This document shows, piece by piece, positions 47,801 through 59,300 of a stretch of DNA of 64,000 bases; the stretch's first letter is position 1; every line of letters begins with the position of its first letter. Source of the DNA: Harmonia axyridis (lineage: Eukaryota; Arthropoda; Insecta; Coleoptera; Coccinellidae); assembly GCF_914767665.1 (NCBI RefSeq), contig NC_059507.1:10168001-10232000 (forward strand), in the 5' to 3' direction. The notes under the pieces are model-generated. The model was given only the letters and a program-made list of their open reading frames with translations. It had not been told where the DNA came from and made no database searches. The position numbers were made by a program, and so were the translations under genes.

Positions 47801-48479
47801 TACTATTCTCTGATAGATCTAAGTATTCTAATTGCATATTAGTGTTCAGATGTTCAATTGTCTAAAATAAAATTCCAATAATATTAATTTTTCTCATTCA
47901 AAAATTGAACATGATAATTTATTTTTGAATTCCCAATTAACACAATAGGAAATAATATGATATGTACTGAGTTTCCTCTATTAACTGCAAAAATATTAAT
48001 TTCATTATGAGACTAAACACCTATTAAAATAGATTAATTGAGTGAGAAATGGTATGTATATATCATTAATATGATATAATATTTAAATATGACCTTACCT
48101 TAATATTATTTCCAGCCAAGCAAAGCCATTTTAAATTAATGAGTTCTTTTAAACCTTCAATTGTAAGTATTCCGTTATGCGCTAAATTCAAGGTATGTAG
48201 GGAATGTAACCTGCACACTCCATACATACGAAGCAATTGATTACGGACAATTGATAACTGAAATAAGTATAGTTAAAAATATATATTAGATTGTATTTCT
48301 GTAATCACCTTTTGAAGTTTGACAAAGGAGTCAATGTTATCCAATCTTTGCAACTCATTATCATCGAGTATCAAATTTGTAATGTTTTGAGATTCTTCCA
48401 AAGAAAGTTTACTTAATTTCTTCAATTTTTTATTGGACAAATTCAAAATCTCAGATACTTCCTCTAGAATAATTGACAT
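41840..48479 (-). CDS. Cep97: Centrosomal protein CEP97 (LRR and IQ motif)
   Basis: Centriole-length and ciliogenesis regulator that works with CP110 at distal centriole ends. Exons on the minus strand: 48309-48479, 48099-48257, 47760-47861, 47512-47698, 46579-46660, 46246-46445, 46124-46195, 45697-45882, 45082-45391, 44416-44709, 44005-44224, 42174-42317, 41840-42106; the sum is 2394 nt (797 aa). Residues about 10-205 are leucine-rich repeats (LNLSNKKLKKL, LNLAHNGILTIEGL, LYLHNNKINHL) capped by FDYRPFVINWLMNVTVIDGY. SLRAEWLYSQGRGRHFR and QLVQYLASVCPL-like sequence are family hallmarks. The middle is Ser/Pro-rich and disordered. An IQ motif (AAVCIQKIWRGYYTR) lies in exon 10, followed by a coiled coil. 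The ATG at 48479 is used; the frame upstream lacks a further ATG. Intron 11 carries a foldback element. Confidence 0.93.
42516..43948. mobile_element. Foldback element E in a Cep97 intron
   Basis: A 1.43-kb palindrome starting TATACAGGGTGATTCACCGG and ending CCGGTGAATCACCCTGTAT. The arms are several hundred bp with small indels; mirror-image frames starting MSYWDSYEK appear in both. Non-coding otherwise. Same terminal core as elements A, C and D but different arm sequence. Confidence 0.85.
44757..45060. repeat. Dispersed repeat copy 2 (in Cep97 intron)
   Basis: Similar to the left part of the repeat at 21722-22330: both read AAGTATTA followed by ATTTTCTCTA, then AATGAAAA/TTGAAATT-like stretches and a TTGGCAG motif. 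Diverged and non-coding. Confidence 0.4.
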
Positions 48480-49266
48480 TAATAAAAACTTCAAGGTATT
48501 TGATTAAATAATTAGATATTTTTTAATATATAATATAATTTAATCACCCATTTGTATGCGACAATTCACATGATCTTTAGAGATTGCAGATTAGACTAAA
48601 AGATTTCGATTTCAGAATTCGTTACAAGTCTGTTATATCTAAATTTAACAATATACTCCAAATTTATTTTTGATTTAAATTTGTCCCTTGATTTTTTGAC
48701 TTGTGGGGTTTTGACAGATTTTTACTTTAATGACATTAGTTTTTTGATTGACAGTCTAATTCTAATACCAACATCTTCGAAAGACAGTTCTTCGTCTTGA
48801 GTTTCTGATTTGGAGATCGATAGTATGAAAGCAAAGTTCTCAGTGATTACGGTGAAATAATTGATTTTGATTTAGATTATCCTATAGAAAATCTTTTCAT
48901 TTTAAATTTTTTCCGTTATTATGTAATTTTGTAATCTATATAACAATAACAATATCTCTATTTTGATTTGGCTATTTTAAGGCCATATAGTTGGTACAAT
49001 TGTTTTCTTGATAATAATGATGGAGCTTATTTAGGAAAATGAAAAACTCATTTTATCCTGAATATGATGAAATTTCGAAAGTTGTCCGTGATTTTTGAGC
49101 AACATAATCTGATTATCAGTGTTTGAGTCAAGATTAACAAATCGAGAGTGTCTTTTGCTTTTTATGTATTTTTAAAAGTGAAAATTGCAGACATCAGCTG
49201 AGAGCAATTAAACCAAAAGCTTCTTTCTCAAAGTCGTCTTTTCATCATTACGAATTTTTTTTAAAG
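48480..49266. promoter_or_regulatory. Divergent region Cep97 / Mob2
   Basis: About 790 bp between the Cep97 ATG and the first recognised Mob2 exon. It probably contains the Cep97 promoter and possibly a Mob2 5' exon that I could not resolve: the Mob2 exon at 49267 starts inside a codon after an acceptor and has no ATG. Confidence 0.4.
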
Positions 49267-52200
49267 TGGCATTAAAACATTCAAACTGGATAAACTACCT
49301 GAATATATCCGCGACAGCGTGGACTGGTTATTAGGGTGAGTAAAAAGATTAAACAATCCATAAGATACTAGATTGATCTAGTAACTGTTTTCTTGGTGGG
49401 TTTCATCTAAGAAGAGATTTCCCTTAATGAACAACGTTTAGGAGGATGTAATAGATCGTTAATTAAATTGAAGGTTAGGTACATAAAAGTGGGGTAAACT
49501 CAATTTATTTCACAACAAAATTAACAATCTTGGTACTTAATAGGCTTCTCACATCAATATTACAGATTGATTGATCTTGTTACATACTAAGCTGAACTTG
49601 AACTTGTTATTGGTCACTTAATGCTAGTATGTGGTTGAGTAGAGCTGTAGGTCGAGTTAAAAATGACCACACTGTCCGAGTTTTGCCAATTGAAGCAGAG
49701 CAAACTATTTCATGCTTTTGTCGGTACTGTCTCTAGAATTATTTTCATTATAATTTATACTTGCCTTTTTAAACTTTTTCAGTAAAGCCAGACGCAAAGA
49801 GAAAGAAGGAAATGAATCATCCAGCACTGAAACTAAATTATATCTAGAAGCAGCCGTTCTTGAGCGTAAACTACCTGACATGGACTTGAGATTGTTAGTA
49901 GATTTACCTCCGGGATTAGATTACAATGAATGGCTTGCTTCCCATAGTAAGTTTATTTTGATTTTTGAAGTTTTTTGTGATGATAAATAATGGCTGAATG
50001 CAAATTTAAATAATCCAAAACATTATTCCTTCATTAAGTTCCAATTTCTTATTGAGGAACTTTTGTTTCTAGTATATCGCTAAGAGTATCAACTTTTATG
50101 GGAATTCTTATGTTTTCTTGAGGATTTGCTGTTTGAGGATTGATGTTAAGGGATATTTTTTTTCTTTTGTTGAAAATAATTTTTTTTTCTGATAATATAG
50201 GTGAAAGGTTTCTTTGTTATCTTTTAACAAAATATCAATATCTAATGAGTTCATCAAATAGTCATTTCTCATTGTTATACCCAAGAAGATTGATTATTCA
50301 TGAGTCTCATTTAAATAACATTAGGAGAAACAAGATTTTGATTATTTCATTATTGACCTGATATATACAATTTCAAATGAGTAAACAAAGGATTGCTTTT
50401 TTTTTATTTACACCACCTAACCATGTGAATCACTATACTGCTATGCTCTGTTTTTATGAGATTATAAATATTTTGAAAGAACTATTTCTTTCACAATTAT
50501 GAACATGAACAATAATAAAGGTTTAAATGACATAAAAAATTGTCTTGACCTTGATTATGGAATGAAATACAAAGTGATTAGAAATTTTCTATTGTTAGTT
50601 CCATATCAGTTGCAACTGCAGGAGAATTTTCTTTTGCAAAATGAATGCAGTTAGCATAATACATTTCTTGATATTCTCATTATCTGATCTGGATAATCTT
50701 ATAAGAATAAATTCATTTCTGCTTTGGGCAACTATTTTTGAAAAAATCATCGACCTTATAAGGAATCTATTGTCAGAATATTATATTTTTTTCCACTATA
50801 GTTTTCAAAATGTTTATTTATACACTTCAACTCTTGTGTCTGTGTTCAATTTATTATTAATTTCGATAGGTTTTATTTTTCACTAAGAAATTAATTATAT
50901 AATTTCATTTGGACATTACTGTTTAGTCTTAGAAAATCGTACTGTTAGTGATGTAATTCATAAGGAATTATGAAATTATCATAAGAACAGAATACATTTG
51001 ATGGAAATTGAAATTTTGCCAATTGATTCCTTAATTTATTTTGTTTTGAATATTTATTATACCTTTTTTCAGCTATGGCTCTATTCGATAATGTTAATTT
51101 AGTGTATGGAACTGTTAGTGAATTTTGTACTCAATCTGGATGTCCTGATATGACAGGTCCTGGACAAAGGTAATTGAAAACAGAGCATTTAAAACAACAT
51201 TGAATTTTTACATCAAAATTATTTTTACGAATGATAACTGTTGATTCAATAATGAAAACATTTTCTTTTTTTAATATAATTGTGTTTTGGTGGCCTATTT
51301 GAATTAAAATTTTTTGAATGCAAAATATTTTTGTGAATTTTAATGTGCTCAATAGACTTTACTCAATAATTCGAGAGTATTTGAAAAATTTGCCAATTAG
51401 CCTATTGTTACATTCCTGATGTGAGACTACATTTCTTAAAAAATAAAGTTGAAGATTTTCATTTAGTTTGTTGCACTTCTGTTGATTATATTCATTATAT
51501 TTTGTCCTGACTAAAATGTTCATAACAGTTTAATACATATGTTTTTAGAACTTACCTATGGTTTGATGAGAAGGGTAAGAAAACTAAAGTTGCAGCTCCT
51601 CAGTATATTGATTATGTGATGACATTTATCCAGAAGACTATAAGTGATGAAAGTATTTTTCCTACAAAATATGGTAAGTTTTTTTTTTTAATAATGAACA
51701 TATATCAGATACTGAATCTCTTTGTTTCCAGCGAATGAATTTCCCTCATCATTTGAGTCAATAGTAAGAAAGATAGTACGCTTATTGTTTCACGTAGTTG
51801 CCCATCTCTATGCGGTTCACTTCAAAGAAGTTGTAATGTTAGGATTGCATGCCCATCTCAACCTCACTTTTGCCCATTTGATGGCGCTCCATCACAGATT
51901 TTCTCTTATCGAGGCAAAAGAGACTGAGGTACTGAAAGATCTTGAGGTTGCTCTCAAACTTACCGATGAGCTTAACATAGAAGCTGCAAATAACAATGAG
52001 AAGGGAAATGACAAAGATGCCCCAGGTGATAGCAGTAGCACGGACTCCAAAACACATTCAAATGATGATAATGTGTGTAAGTTGATTAGAGGTGTAAAAA
52101 ATTGAATCTTAAGAGGTATGATAAAATTTGGATAAGTGGCCTTAATTGTGAGAAATATTTGTATAGAAATATGAAATCTGATATTTTCAATAATAGCGTG

Positions 52201-52639
52201 TCAAAAAAGTATAGGAAATTAGTCAATTAAATATATAATTTGTATCACTTCCAAAATAGACTTCTTCTGAAATAATACATTAGCAAATGACAAAAAAAAA
52301 TGTTTGAAATCAGTATTTGCGATGCAAAAAAAATTGATAATATAGTAGTATCAGCACTCAGTGATCCGATCAGCTGAATTCAAAATATCCACTTTTTATA
52401 CATCATTGAATAATTTGAGGCGATTTGAAGAATTTTTCATATAGCCTATTATTTTGAGGAAATTTTTGATATGATCAAGTGCTTGTACTTTTTTGACTGA
52501 ACATGAAAATACTTCAATTTCTAGTTAACTTTTGAACTGAAGATGGTTGAAAATTTGTAGCTATAAATATTTTATTAGTACTGTTACCATTAATATAATA
52601 GTTCTGTGTTTTAATCTTTCAGGTAGTGACAATAAATAG
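49267..52639 (+). CDS. Mob2: MOB kinase activator 2, 5' end unresolved
   Basis: Mob-family adaptor that binds and regulates NDR/Tricornered kinases. Exons 49267-49335, 49783-49946, 51073-51169, 51549-51673, 51732-52076 and 52623-52639 give at least 271 aa. The first exon contributes RDSVDWLLG, matching the family start DWLMGKS. The Mob core follows: LVDLPPGLDYNEWLASH, NLVYGTVSEFCTQSGC, a zinc-site Cys in CPDMTG, TYLWFDEKGKKTKVAAPQYI, DESIFPTKY, then the helical part with HVVAHLYAVHFKEV (zinc-site histidines) and LHAHLNLTFAHL. The C-terminal tail is polar (about 45 residues). Splicing at 52076 gives an end in VCSDNK; retaining the intron gives VCKLIRGVKN with a stop at about 52104. The true ATG must lie in an upstream exon, perhaps with alternative first exons. 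Confidence 0.9.
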
Positions 52640-55560
52640 TAACTCTAACAGGAGGACCTTTTGCAAATGTGATGGAGATGGTTCAATAGAATGATTTCTG
52701 TGGACCTTTTAGTAGCACATGTGATTTTGAAATATAGACTTCTATCTCTTTATTTAGCGCTACTGTTTTATTTATTGTTTTATTTACATTTTAATTTTTA
52801 TATTGCAGATTTGTTGCTGAGAAACAATAAATTCCTGATGTATTTGTAATTATTTAGCTAGATTGGCTTATGCTACAGATATGGCAAATCTTCAATATTT
52901 CATGATGTATAGCCCACACAAGTGATTTCAATTATTTAAACTAATCATATTCTTAAAAAAAGTGGTAAATATTAATTTGGTTGCAATTAAGAAGGGGCAG
53001 TACTGCAATTGATTAGGTTTGTCCTAGCATTTCATTGGTGGACAAAAATTTCAATTTTCAAGAGGGAAAAAATGTAAATGTATTTCATGTTTATTAGGAA
53101 TGGTGCTTCTTTGAAAATGAGTTTATATTTTAATGCAAGAGTGTGATATTTCATAGTTGCACTTCATTCCTAGTACTCTTAAAAATTCTTCTTCAGATTC
53201 CTTAAATAAAGGAGATGCAGAGCACGCATTATTTAGCATTAAACAAGAATTATTCTTGATACTATTCAATTTAATGTTACTAGGGTGGGCTAATTTAATT
53301 CAGGTTTTTTTTTAAATATGCTGTGAACAAATATAAGTAAGGAGTACTTAAAATAGGAACAGCAGAGTGATGAAACATAGTGAAAGATATATGAACCTAA
53401 ATTTAAATGGAGTATTCATTAGGTATTTCGCATTCTGCGAAACACAAATGCTAGTTAGCAGCAGGTAGAACTTGCACTTCCAAAATTTAATTTGGTCGTT
53501 AGATTAAGTGAAATGAAAATTTGTAATAATTTGTGATCTTTTTGTTGTTTAATGTTTCAATTATCACGAAATTTAATTTTTTCTGATTATAATAACCGGC
53601 AGTTTGGCTTTTATAATGCTTCTATTTCAGATTTCCAGAGAATTAGATGAGCATAGAGTAAAGAGCTGTGTAGATTTGTTTAAAAAGTTCAATTTCTTAT
53701 GAAATGATGTTATCGTGATAAATGATTTTTGGTTTTTTCATTATTTTATGCAGAATAAATGTTTCATGTGAAGGTCAAAAATCTACGTTGTCACTTATAT
53801 AAATTCATCAGAAGTGTTCACATTTTTTTAATGTTGATAAGGCTGAGTTTGGTACTGTGGATTCTACTTTACTATTTCCAAATATTGGATTGAAAACTAT
53901 GTTGTTCGCGCCGAGCAATTTTTTTTCATTGTCAGTGCATATTCAAATTTGACATTTTATTTTGCTGAAATTTTAACTCACAAATTGGTAAAAAAATTGT
54001 TTTCGTATATTGTGTATTGCAAATTTTGCTTAGGGAAGTTTTGAAATTGAAATTTTCGAAATATTTTTATATGAATTTGGAATGATAAATAATCCATCCT
54101 GAAATCTATTTTTCAGTTTATTATTAATCCATAATTGTACTTGGAAACAATACCAATCTGTGGATTCTTGGATATTGTCGAACAATTCGTCCTTATTCAA
54201 TTATTTTGTCTTGTCATTGTATATAGAATAGGATTAATGTAACAATATATTTTTGGCACTTTCAAAACATTTAGGCTCCCTTCAATTATTTGATAGTAAT
54301 TCAGGAACACAAAGGCATCTTGAGTAAAGAATAAAATTATATAAATACATATTTAAAGAAGTGGTATTTGGATATATCTTTGTATGAAATGTTCTGTGAA
54401 TCGTTGCTTCTTTTCTTCAGAATTGGAACAATGAATTTCATTCTCATTCCAGCTAGTAAGTTGCCATAATAATTTAACAGAATTAATTGAATGCAAAGGT
54501 ATCTTGTATAGCATGGTTATGCTTCTATATTAAATATATATATCAAGTTTTTTCCAAATATGACTCTTGATATGCACACCAGTTATGCAAAAAACACATT
54601 TGTATGTTGCTTTATGGAGGAATATTATTTTTGAAGTGAATGTACAGTGTTATTGTTCTCACTACTGATTGTAAATATGTATTTGAAGAAAGAAGTTTTA
54701 GTTTGTTATTTACTGAATTCTGTAAACGGCTATTAGAAAATAGCACTTGTTGAAGAGGATAAATAATCGATTCTAACGTTGAATTTTGTTTTATTTCATC
54801 CTTCTAATGACACAATTATCAGTGTAGTGCCTGAAATGAAGATGGTAACAATATCATAGGCTTCATAAAACACAACTCATGCTAGCTCCTAGCTTACAAG
54901 AATATTTAAGATTAACATATTTCCAAATAATATCATATATTTGTAAATATGTATATTAATGAATTCACATATTTTACTGACCGGAAGACTTCGGTTTGTT
55001 AGCCATTTGATTTGTATTCATAAAGTTAATTTCTCCTCAATTCATTATTTCGAATATTTTCAAAAAAATCATTAAATAGTTATTGGAACAACTGTTTTCT
55101 GGGTAAAGAAAAAATATATAAATATTGATATGTACACATTATTAATACATAGGTAAGCGAAAATACAAATAAAAAACATTAATCTGTTCTATCATTATGT
55201 TGAATATTTTCAATTTCAATAATAATACTTTTCATTGAAATTATGAGATTTATATAAAAAAGTCTTTCGATTAGATTTGCGTTTTCGAAGAGTTGAAAGG
55301 AGTTAATTTATCTATATAATTTAATCAAAATTATAAAATAATATTTGATTGAAGGAAGCGAAAAAATGTTGTACCATTTATGAAGAAAAGTTAAGTAATA
55401 TTCTAAGAGAAATATAACACTAATTGATAAAAATTGAGGTTAGGAATAATACGTTGATATTTGATAAATTAATAATTTCACAAAATGGTTAATATTTAGA
55501 GTAGAAGGTTCGAATAAAAAGTGTTCGATTAGAAATGAGTCCAATAGCGAAAAAAATGGC
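52640..55560. other. Mob2 3' UTR and intergenic spacer
   Basis: 2.9 kb of very AT-rich sequence with many scattered AATAAA-like hexamers and no open frame that resembles a protein. Probably a long Mob2 3' UTR for part of its length, then spacer before the 7SL gene. Confidence 0.45.
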
Positions 55561-55565
55561 AAAAA
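55561..55565 (-). terminator. Pol III oligo-T terminator of 7SL
   Basis: On the minus strand the gene runs into TTTTT directly after GACCTGGATC, as expected for RNA polymerase III. Confidence 0.75.
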
Positions 55566-55870
55566 GATCCAGGTCTAGCTATATTGATCAGGCTGTTGTA
55601 AAGTTCCCACTCCCAGGCGCGATCCTACTACTGCTCGACACGGGGACTTTTGGCTGCTGAGTTTCCTCCCTGGCCCGGTTCGCCCCTCCTTGGCTAACCT
55701 GGTCATCCCAGACTCCTCTAGGATGACCATATTGATGCCAAGCTTAGTGCGGACGCCCAGTCAACGTAAGACGCTTTACCACAGGACTCCTGATCTCAAA
55801 CCATCCACTGAATCCGACCTCCAAGTAGCTGGATTACAGGAGACGCCACGCTCCCAGTCGGAGAAATGTA
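55561..55870 (-). ncRNA. 7SL: 7SL RNA (signal recognition particle RNA)
   Basis: On the minus strand the sequence follows metazoan 7SL over its full length of about 310 nt. It starts near GACTGGGAGCGTGGCGTC, then TCCTGTAATCCAGCTACTTG (Alu-domain part). The S domain follows: GTCCGCACTAAGCTTGGCAT, CAATATGGTCATCC, the apical stem, GATGACCAGGTTAGCCAAGG, AGGGGCGAACCGGGCCAGG, GGAAACTCAGCAG, then CAGTAGTAGGATCGCGCCTG. The end is AGACCTGGATC followed by a T run, the RNA polymerase III terminator. All landmark loops (helix 8 GGAA and AGCAG, GGTTAGCCAAGG) are intact, so it may be a functional gene. It is much richer in GC than its surroundings. The start is set to within a few bases. Confidence 0.93.
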
Positions 55871-56374
55871 GTAAAATTGTTGATGCGATGATACCTCATC
55901 AGCTGATGCACTTCTTATTCAAGCGATATAAATGAAATATTATAATATTTTGAATTTTATCAAAGGTATTTGTCAAAATTCCACCTATTAGGATTGTCTG
56001 AAAACTCTAAATTATGTATAATAACTGGTATTATTTTAATTCCTATGTATAGGCAACATATAATACATCCATCATGAATAGAGCGTTAACTATTTTTTTC
56101 AAACTATATAGGTACTACTTATAAATAGAACGCAAAATGGACTGATAATAATTTCAGGATATCTAAATGAAATGAAAAAAAAAATTGGGCAGCCACGAAG
56201 TGGTACTAATATGTTGAAATTAAAAACTGATGTAAGTTTGGAATGTGATTATATTTCTGCATTCGTATATAAATATGTTTTTTGTATCTTATCATCTGAT
56301 AACTATAAATACAGTAGTGTAAACTATTTTTTCTCATTATATAATAAAAATATGTGTCTTCTTTTTTCTAATAA
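55871..56374. other. 7SL upstream region and downstream flank of the 56-60 kb gene
   Basis: About 500 bp. It should hold the external promoter of the 7SL gene and the 3' UTR of the next gene. The open frame here on the plus strand is not protein-like. No further gene seen. Confidence 0.5.
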
Positions 56375-59300
56375 TCAACAATTATTCTGCATTCTTACAT
56401 GATCGCAGGGTTTAGAAATCTTTACGTCCACCAATCGACAAGACCTGAATAAAATTGATATTTCTCTGATAAAATAGCCTATTCCCTCAGCAATTGGATC
56501 GCAGATATCCCTCAAAGAAGTAGATATATTGTAGAAAAATATTAAAGGAGGCTGTATGATTGCGTTGAAGAAGGTTGCTAGAAAAGGCTTGAAGAAATAA
56601 TCTGATGTTATCTGCAGGAGTCCAATGGTTAGTGGTCTTATAACACTATGTAACAGGAACCTAGAATAAAATCGGATAATTAAAATTCAATTATTATCAG
56701 TTTAATAAATATTGAGAATGATAAGAAAAATAAAGACAACAAAACAAATAACACATATTCTAAAATGCGAGAAATATTCACCTGAAAAATTGCAGGATGA
56801 ATGAAGTAATAAAAGAAATTCCAATGTGTATTGTGCCGAAAATTTCTCCCCAAAATTTAATATTATATTCTTCTGATTGATCTGCGACAATTTCTGTTCT
56901 TATAAAGGGTGGATTATCCGTCGTCCTTAAGTATCTGTAAAAGATAATTAATATTGATAATGAGGTATTGAAATATAATTGACAACAAATATAATATTGA
57001 CAACAACAATTTATCTGTATGCTAAAGGGGTTTCCAATAAGATATTTCATTTCGATATTAAAAAAGTTTGTTTTCAATTTCAATGCGTTTTTGAAGTGTG
57101 TATCGTTCTATTTTAATAATGGCGTAGATTTACTTGTCAAATGTCAGGAAATGACAGCTTCAAAAGTCACAGCCGCCCAGATAGCGGGCTATTCAAAATG
57201 AAAGTAAGATGTTTTTTAGTTGCATATTCGAGAGTTTTCGGAAAAGACATCCATTATCATACTCACGAGGCGTTACCATGGTCGAAATAATAGACATCCA
57301 CCCTTGCCGGTATACCACAACGGCATCCTTTGATTTTATGGTGTATTACTTCGTCACGATGATTTATTATATCACAATCTCCTATGTTCTTATCTCCATC
57401 AACGCTCTTAGCTCTTTGATTTTTACGATCCTTGGCTTCTTTGGTCTGACAGACGTGTGGTTTCGTGTTGACTCCAATGGTGGCACATTCTGGTTTTGGT
57501 AATTCGTCGATTAAATTGAATACCAGCCTCTGTCGATCAGAATGAAATCATTTCATCTCAAGGTATTCGTTGAGAATAATCGAACATTTTGAAATGAATT
57601 ATAGCAATATGTCATTGTCTTTTAATTTATATACACTGCGCAAAAGAATTAACGCACATTATGGAAATCTCAAATTTATTCTACAACTGAAGGTGTTCTC
57701 AATGATAATTATTTTCTTCAGAATTATGCATGCATGTGTTATCCACTTTCAACGTTTTTCTTCAATACAGATGTTTTTTCCCAGCAGGAATAAAAAAGAT
57801 TAGATTATCAGATTTTGAATGTATTGGCTCCATTCTGAAATCAGTTGTTCTTGATCAATTCTAGTGATCAATAGTTTTTCTTTCACTTGATTTTCTACAC
57901 TCGATCGCTATGCAACGCGAAACACGCAATTTGACCCAAGAGGAATGTGCCCAAGCGGTAGTTTTGCGAGAAGAAGGGTGGACACACACAAGAATTGCAG
58001 AAAGGTTTGGAGTTTCCCATACAAGTGTGTCCAGAATGTTGCAGCGATTCAGGGAGATAGGTATGAATGTCCGAAGACCAGGACAGGGTAGACCACGGGT
58101 AACAACTGCCATTCAAGAACGTTACTTGAGAGTTTCTTCGTTGAGACAACGGTTTGCAACCGCTCGCCTCCTTCAAAATCAGCTTGAGCAAACTCATGGG
58201 GTGCAAATTAGCACTCAGACAATAAGAAATCGCCTCAGAGAATATGATTTAAGGCCTCGTGTCGCGGCAAGAGGCCCAGCTCTTACCCCAGCCCATCGAA
58301 GGGCGCTTTTGGATTTTGCGAGAGAGCATATCCATATTGGGAAGAGGCTGATTGGGAAAGAGTGCTCTTCACAGATGAGTCTAGATTCTGGCTCTACCAT
58401 TGTGATCGACGTTCCCTTGTATACAGACGTCCACATGAAAGATATGCTCAGTGCACTCTTTCCCAATCAGCCTCTTCCCAATGGATATGCTCTCTCTCAA
58501 AATCCAAAAGCGCCCTTCGATGGGCTGGGGTAAGAGCTGGGCCTCTTGCCGCGACACGAGGCCTTAAATCATATTCTCTGAGGTGATTTCTTATTGTCTG
58601 AGTGCTAATTTGCACCCCATGAGTTTGCTCAAGCTGATTTTGAAGGAGGCGAGCGGTTGCAAACCGTTGTCGCAACGAAGAAACTCTCAAGTAAAGTTCT
58701 TGAATGGCAGTTGTTACCCGTGGTCTACCTTTCCAGATTTCTTATATACCTATGGGTAACTTTATCTGTTCTGTACTTACCCTGGGAGGACTGTGATCAT
58801 CTTGAGCTTGGGTAACGCACATCTTATAGAATTCAGGTAGCTCCTTTTGTTCATCGTTTGTTTTTTTCGAGAATGATGCTCGGTTTTTGAACCATTTAGT
58901 GATAGAGTGTCTGTCTAGTCTTGAAGTTCTTCTATTATTCGTTTGGGGGACTACGGACAACGTTTTGTATTTATTTGAGTATTGAAAGAATTTTTTTGAA
59001 TTACTCCAAAAGATTTTTTATTTAGTCTCACTTAGGACTTGGATATATATTAATATCTGATTCCTTTCAAGGAATAGGTATAATAAATCAAATTGATATA
59101 ATCAATATACCCTTCGCGAAAGAAATTATGATTCAATAATAATCCCAACTAGAAATTATGTAATGATTTGGAAGGGACCAACCAGATTCTTATTATGCGC
59201 ATCCGCCAAATTTTAGTACATTAATTCAAAATTAATTTATTTTCTATCATGACTTAAAGTGAATGTAATTTGAAATGACCTCTATGAGATCAAAACAATG

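Larger units (their letters stand above)
57632..58740. mobile_element. Rearranged Tc1-like transposon, head-to-head half palindrome
   Basis: The left end has a Tc1-type terminal sequence (CACTGCGCAAAAGAATTAAC) at about 57634. A transposase N-terminal part follows from 57910. From about 58456 to 58737 an inverted copy of 58081-58370 replaces the rest of the element, so neither the catalytic C-terminal half nor the normal right end is present. It lies in an intron of the 56-60 kb gene. Confidence 0.85.

Noticed and set aside
55690..55935. 81-codon plus-strand frame rich in Pro/Ser
   Set aside because: It lies antisense to the 7SL RNA gene; its base composition is explained by the RNA gene.
57153..57200. 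Alternative terminal exon for the 56-60 kb gene ending in RYLGGCDF
   Set aside because: An acceptor-like site exists, but joining 57267 to 56934 keeps a long frame with two further well-spliced exons, so this is at best a minor variant.
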